A stretch of 64,000 nt of DNA from Faucicola osloensis_D. Its GTDB lineage: Bacteria > Pseudomonadota > Gammaproteobacteria > Pseudomonadales > Moraxellaceae. Shown here piece by piece: positions 61,446 through 64,000 of the stretch (the first letter of the stretch is position 1; the number at the start of each line of letters is the position of its first letter). The stretch is from the NCBI GenBank assembly GCA_020041925.1, contig CP083409.1, one strand, 5' to 3'. A program made the position numbers and the translations under genes. A model generated the notes under the pieces. The model made no database searches. It saw only the letters and a list, made by a program, of their open reading frames with translations, and was not told the DNA's origin.

Positions 61446-61592
61446 ATTGTGCATAGGGTTATTGTTGAGAAAGATAATCTGAAACATGGACAGTATAAGG
61501 GATAGAGACAAAAACGGCAAAATTTTATGCACAAATGAAAATGCAAAAAAATGGTGAAAAGTGATATAAAAATGGCGTTTATTTGTGCATAA
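61446..61592. repeat. Three transposase-binding-site-like repeats (attL)
   Basis: ATTTGTGCATAA at 61581-61592, its exact inverse TTATGCACAAAT at 61525-61536, and a weaker AATTGTGCATA at 61445-61455. Distances from the presumed end (about 20, 100 and 155 bp) resemble the L1, L2 and L3 sites of phage Mu. No gene lies in 61430-61749. Confidence 0.6.
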
Positions 61593-61643
61593 ATGAATGA
61601 AGTTTGAGTGGCGTTTAAATGGTGTTTAAATGTTTAAGAAGAA

Positions 61644-61671
61644 GGCAGTCCGAAATGGGCTGCCTTTTTTT
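61644..61671. terminator. Terminator in the prophage left end
   Basis: Stem GGCAGTCC/GGGCTGCC (one G-U pair) with seven T on the plus strand. It lies downstream of the leftward repressor gene and may end that transcript or block host readthrough into the phage. Confidence 0.75.
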
Positions 61672-61749
61672 GTGGCTGGGGTTTGATATCGATACGTTTA
61701 CCGAGCATGACCAGTACTGACCATGACCTACCCCAGTCGCTAAGTGCAA

Positions 61750-62466
61750 CTAGTGGATGATGTGGCTTATCTCGATGACTTCGCCGCAGACTTCAAACTG
61801 CCCAGATGCTAGGTAGGCTTTATCCAAGTCGAATGGCTCGTATATGGTGTTGTCACTGATGATACGCAGTCCGCCTGTGGGTATCCATTGGGTACGCTTG
61901 ACGTAGATGCGGTCATCAAGTCGCAAGACATAGATGTTGCCATCGTGGGCTTGATTTTTGGCGAGGTTGACGAGCATACATGAGCCATTGGGGATGGTTG
62001 GGTACATACTGTCACCGGAGTTGCAGACCACGGCTAGGTTATATGGGTCTAAGTTTTTGCTTTTGAGCCAGTCGCGGCGGTAGGCAACGTGTTTGATGGG
62101 TTCGGTGACGCCCTGTGAGAATAGCCCATTGCCTGCTGATACTTCAATGTCGTACATAGGAATTAGGACAAACTCTTCATTGAAGATGACGTGTTTGGCA
62201 GGTGCTTCGAGTGATGGGTTGGTGGCAGGCGCAGGTGCTTGGGCGGTGCTGTCCCCTTCCCCAAAGATAAGCCATTGGGGGCTGACTTTGTAGAGCTGTG
62301 CAAGTTTGGCTAACTTTTCTAATGATGGCTCGGTTTGACCAATTTCCCATTGCTGAAGGGTCGAACGTGACATTTCAATTTCTGGAAGTGCGATTACATG
62401 GTCTCTTGATAATCCAACTTTTTCTCTAGCTTCTCTTAATCTTTGACCAATTTCTTTTCTGTTCAT
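61750..62466 (-). CDS. Phage repressor, HTH plus S24 peptidase (LexA-like)
   Basis: 238-aa cI/C-type repressor of the prophage. The N-terminal HTH_3 domain (about 5-70) is IGQRLREAREKVGLSRDHV...MSRSTLQQWEIGQTEPSLEKLAKLAQLYKV. The C-terminal S24 domain has a cleavage-type Ala-Gly in EVSAGNGLF, the catalytic Ser in NSGDSMYPTIPNGS near residue 153, and the Lys in IYVKRTQW near 188. It should repress the rightward early promoter and be inactivated by RecA-stimulated self-cleavage, unlike the c repressor of Mu itself. Transcribed left, away from ner. Confidence 0.92.
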   Translation of the reverse strand: MNRKEIGQRLREAREKVGLSRDHVIALPEIEMSRSTLQQWEIGQTEPSLEKLAKLAQLYKVSPQWLIFGEGDSTAQAPAPATNPSLEAPAKHVIFNEEFVLIPMYDIEVSAGNGLFSQGVTEPIKHVAYRRDWLKSKNLDPYNLAVVCNSGDSMYPTIPNGSCMLVNLAKNQAHDGNIYVLRLDDRIYVKRTQWIPTGGLRIISDNTIYEPFDLDKAYLASGQFEVCGEVIEISHIIH

Positions 62467-62473
62467 GATAGCG

Positions 62474-62647
62474 ACCGATAGAATAGTTAATCGTTTCTAA
62501 CTGTTTTATTTCGGGTTGTTTTATATTTTCAAAACAGTTTATTTAATTACTTTAATAATCAACAAGTTACCGATTTTTAAATTATTTAACTTAAATTTTA
62601 ACTATTTTGACTGATAAAACAGTTTACACCAACCGATAGAATAGTTA
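62474..62647. promoter_or_regulatory. Prophage control region with repeated operator-like sites
   Basis: An exact 16-bp direct repeat ACCGATAGAATAGTTA lies at 62474-62489 and 62632-62647, one next to the repressor start and one over the early promoter. AAAACAGTTTA-like motifs occur three times between them (one inverted). The layout fits two operators bound by repressor and/or Ner. Confidence 0.7.
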
Positions 62648-62651
62648 TACT
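62623..62651 (+). promoter_or_regulatory. Early promoter of the prophage
   Basis: TTTACA (62623-62628), a 17-bp spacer and TATACT (62646-62651) form a near-consensus sigma-70 promoter 33 bp before ner. The 16-bp repeat covers its spacer and -10. Confidence 0.8.
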
Positions 62652-62683
62652 GTGTGCAAGTGATAAGCAAAAGGAGTCACTAA

Positions 62684-62917
62684 ATGCACACAAACGAAAG
62701 CGAAAAAAAACAGCCAAGTGACTGGCATGATGCAGACATTATTGCGGGGCTAAAAAAAGCTGGCACAAATATGTCGGCGCTGTCAGTAGCAAATGGCTAT
62801 ACCCGTAACGGTTTACGCAATGCGCTATACCGTAAATACCCAAAGGCTGAACGAATTATTGCGGGGGCAATAGGCGTAAATCCTGAAGATATTTGGCCAA
62901 GTCGTTATGCGTCTTAG
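62684..62917 (+). CDS. ner: Ner-like DNA-binding regulator
   Basis: 77-aa protein of the Ner/Nlp (HTH_35) family. The core is DWHDADIIAGLKKAGTNMSALSVANGYTRNGLRNALYRKYPKAERIIAGAIGVNPEDIWPSRY, ending as Mu Ner does with the PxxIWPSRY block. In Mu, Ner turns down early and repressor promoters during lytic growth. AAAGGAG with 8-nt spacing precedes the ATG. Directly follows the early promoter and precedes A by 29 bp. Confidence 0.93.
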   Translation: MHTNESEKKQPSDWHDADIIAGLKKAGTNMSALSVANGYTRNGLRNALYRKYPKAERIIAGAIGVNPEDIWPSRYAS

Positions 62918-62946
62918 TTCTTTAATCAGAAAAATGGTTATTTAAG

Positions 62947-64000
62947 ATGAAAGAATGGTTATCAGCACAAGATTTGACCGATTTACAATTATCCAGTTTA
63001 CCAAAGTCTAAATCAAATGTCATTAATCGTGCTAAAAAAGAAAACTGGTTAAACAGAAAAAGAGTTGGCAAAGGCGGTGGCGTTGAGTATGCCTTTGATG
63101 GGTTGCCCAAAGACGCGCAAGCCGAAATCAAAGCCTTGCAAGTCAAAGCTGAGATGAAAGCCTTGACCGCCAAGGTCGATACCTCCGCTAGCCGTGCCGT
63201 CGCCCTACTCGAACGTGATACTAGCGAGTTGACCCATGCCCAACGGGAAACCGCAGATGCTCGCTTACTGATGACCCTATTGGTTGCCCAGTATGAAAGT
63301 AAAGCTGGTGGCCGTAGTAAGGCGGTGGCGTTGGTTAGTCAGTTATCCCGTGAAGGTGCGTTGCCAAATGACGAAAACGCTTTTAACGGTCAGGGGGTGG
63401 ACTATAACCAAATCTGTGTGACCGCTGTGGCGAAAGCTAAAGCCAAATCCGGTATCAGGGGCGTCGGAACTCGAAAACTGCATGAATGGTGTTTGCTGGC
63501 GGATAAGTGTGAGACCGGTGAAGACCGTCTTAAGGTGCTTGCGCCACAAAAGCAAGGTCAGCCTGTGGTATCAACAACCCGTATGGAATGGTTGCCTGAT
63601 TTTATGGCGATTTACCGCAGTCCAAAAGGCTATCACGTGGCCGAAGCCTATCGAATTTTTGCAGTTGGCTATGAAGTCAAGCATGGGGCAGAGAATGTAC
63701 CACATATCGATGTGGTGTATCGAGCGCTGGATAAGTTGCCGCGCTTGGTCCGTGAGTCGGGTCGTGTGACAGGGTCGAAACTGAAAACCTTGATGACGTA
63801 TGTGAAGCGTGACTGGAATACCAGTTGGTTTAATAACAATGATGTGTGGGTCGGTGATGGCAAGTCTATGGAATTTAAGGTGAAACACCCTGAACATGGA
63901 CAGCCATTTACCCCAGAGTTGACGATCATCATGGACACGACGTGTCGGTTTGTGGTCGGTTGGTCGGTGGCGTATGCCGAATCTACCCTTGCGGTGGCAG
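62947..64000 (+). CDS. Mu-type transposase A subunit (partial, runs off window)
   Basis: 351 codons are visible. The N-terminus MKEWLSAQDLTDLQLSSLPKSKSNVINRAKKENW is the Mu-type winged HTH (HTH_Tnp_Mu) domain, ending GGGVEYAFDGLPKDAQ. A second helical DNA-binding region (about 90-170) follows, then LHEWC and the start of the DDE core: the sequence ...TPELTIIMDTTCRFVVGWSV includes an Asp of the catalytic-core region near 338. The rest is beyond 64000. It would cut and join phage ends with the B ATPase, which should follow. No stop codon breaks the visible part, so it may be functional. Confidence 0.93.
   Translation, partial: MKEWLSAQDLTDLQLSSLPKSKSNVINRAKKENWLNRKRVGKGGGVEYAFDGLPKDAQAEIKALQVKAEMKALTAKVDTSASRAVALLERDTSELTHAQRETADARLLMTLLVAQYESKAGGRSKAVALVSQLSREGALPNDENAFNGQGVDYNQICVTAVAKAKAKSGIRGVGTRKLHEWCLLADKCETGEDRLKVLAPQKQGQPVVSTTRMEWLPDFMAIYRSPKGYHVAEAYRIFAVGYEVKHGAENVPHIDVVYRALDKLPRLVRESGRVTGSKLKTLMTYVKRDWNTSWFNNNDVWVGDGKSMEFKVKHPEHGQPFTPELTIIMDTTCRFVVGWSVAYAESTLAVA

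Larger units (their letters stand above)
61428..64000 (+). mobile_element. Left end of a Mu-like transposable prophage
   Basis: The stretch has the Mu early layout: terminal repeats, leftward repressor, control region, rightward ner and then the A transposase, running off the window. The end is placed at a TG near 61428, preceded by TTGGT, which fits the N-Y-S-R-N target pattern of Mu; nearby TG at 61430, 61432 or 61440 cannot be excluded. It interrupts azlC. The right end, and so size and completeness, are not visible. Confidence 0.85.

Noticed and set aside
61400..61749. Complete azlC or a small gene at the phage left end
   Set aside because: No open frame with family resemblance continues upstream of the junction; the region holds repeats and a terminator only.
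1..64000. tRNA or rRNA genes
   Set aside because: I saw no cloverleaf with GTTCRA-type T-loop or rRNA-like sequence by eye. A tRNAscan or Infernal run would settle this.

Overview
The window looks like a chromosomal segment of a gamma-proteobacterium of the family Moraxellaceae (Moraxella/Faucicola or Psychrobacter type). This is inferred from protein character and from gene order: amgK-murU divergent from lptD-surA, cca-aroQ-accB-accC, pyrD-cvpA-purF and a tolQRAB cluster. No database search was possible. From 1 to about 61.43 kb it is mostly housekeeping DNA. The last 2.6 kb is the left end of a Mu-like transposable prophage that continues past the window. I saw no rRNA, tRNA, CRISPR array or complete insertion sequence.

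Layout. 0-6.5 kb: nadK, an MltB-type lytic transglycosylase, ppnP, a pirin, the ABC-F protein Uup and slyX. 6.5-18.8 kb: a decayed small locus, DAHP synthase, lpxB, an AT-rich orphan gene, an ABC1/UbiB-type kinase, purD, rnhB, a DIP1984 protein, a glycerophosphodiesterase, a lipoprotein, prpF and pgeF. 18.9-25.7 kb is an envelope block: surA, lptD, amgK, murU. 25.8-37.1 kb is central metabolism and translation: tkt, lpxH, ppiB, glnS, pbpG, a DksA-like protein, pgk, fba, ruvA. 37.2-44.9 kb, on the minus strand: accC, accB, aroQ, cca, maeB, selO. 45.2-48.3 kb: an RTX protein with a zinc-protease motif, lipB and a LysR regulator. 48.5-57.0 kb: three poorly known genes, then tolQ-tolR-tolA-tolB, a second TolB-like lipoprotein where pal is usually found, and a small membrane protein. 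57.3-60.5 kb: pyrD, cvpA, purF. 60.6-61.4 kb: azlD and an azlC cut short by the prophage. 61.4-64 kb: transposase-site-like repeats, S24-type repressor, operator region, Ner and MuA transposase (partial).

How genes connect. Much of the window serves the envelope: lipid A synthesis (lpxB, lpxH), LPS export (lptD with its chaperone surA), peptidoglycan turnover and recycling (lytic transglycosylase, pbpG, pgeF, amgK, murU), the Tol system and the start of fatty-acid synthesis (accBC). A second theme is purine and pyrimidine synthesis (purD, purF, pyrD, ppnP) and glycolysis/pentose phosphate (tkt, pgk, fba, maeB).

The most unusual signals are in the small spaces. Short degenerate tandem repeats of 12-16 bp lie in several 5' leaders. 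Two of these arrays, before the RTX gene and between tolR and tolA, appear to be the same family in opposite orientation. There is a perfect 16-bp inverted repeat before prpF and a 19-bp imperfect palindrome between tolA and tolB. Other points of interest are the HELGH-containing RTX protein, the tandem TolB paralogue, and the prophage junction in azlC with its repeat-bearing control region.
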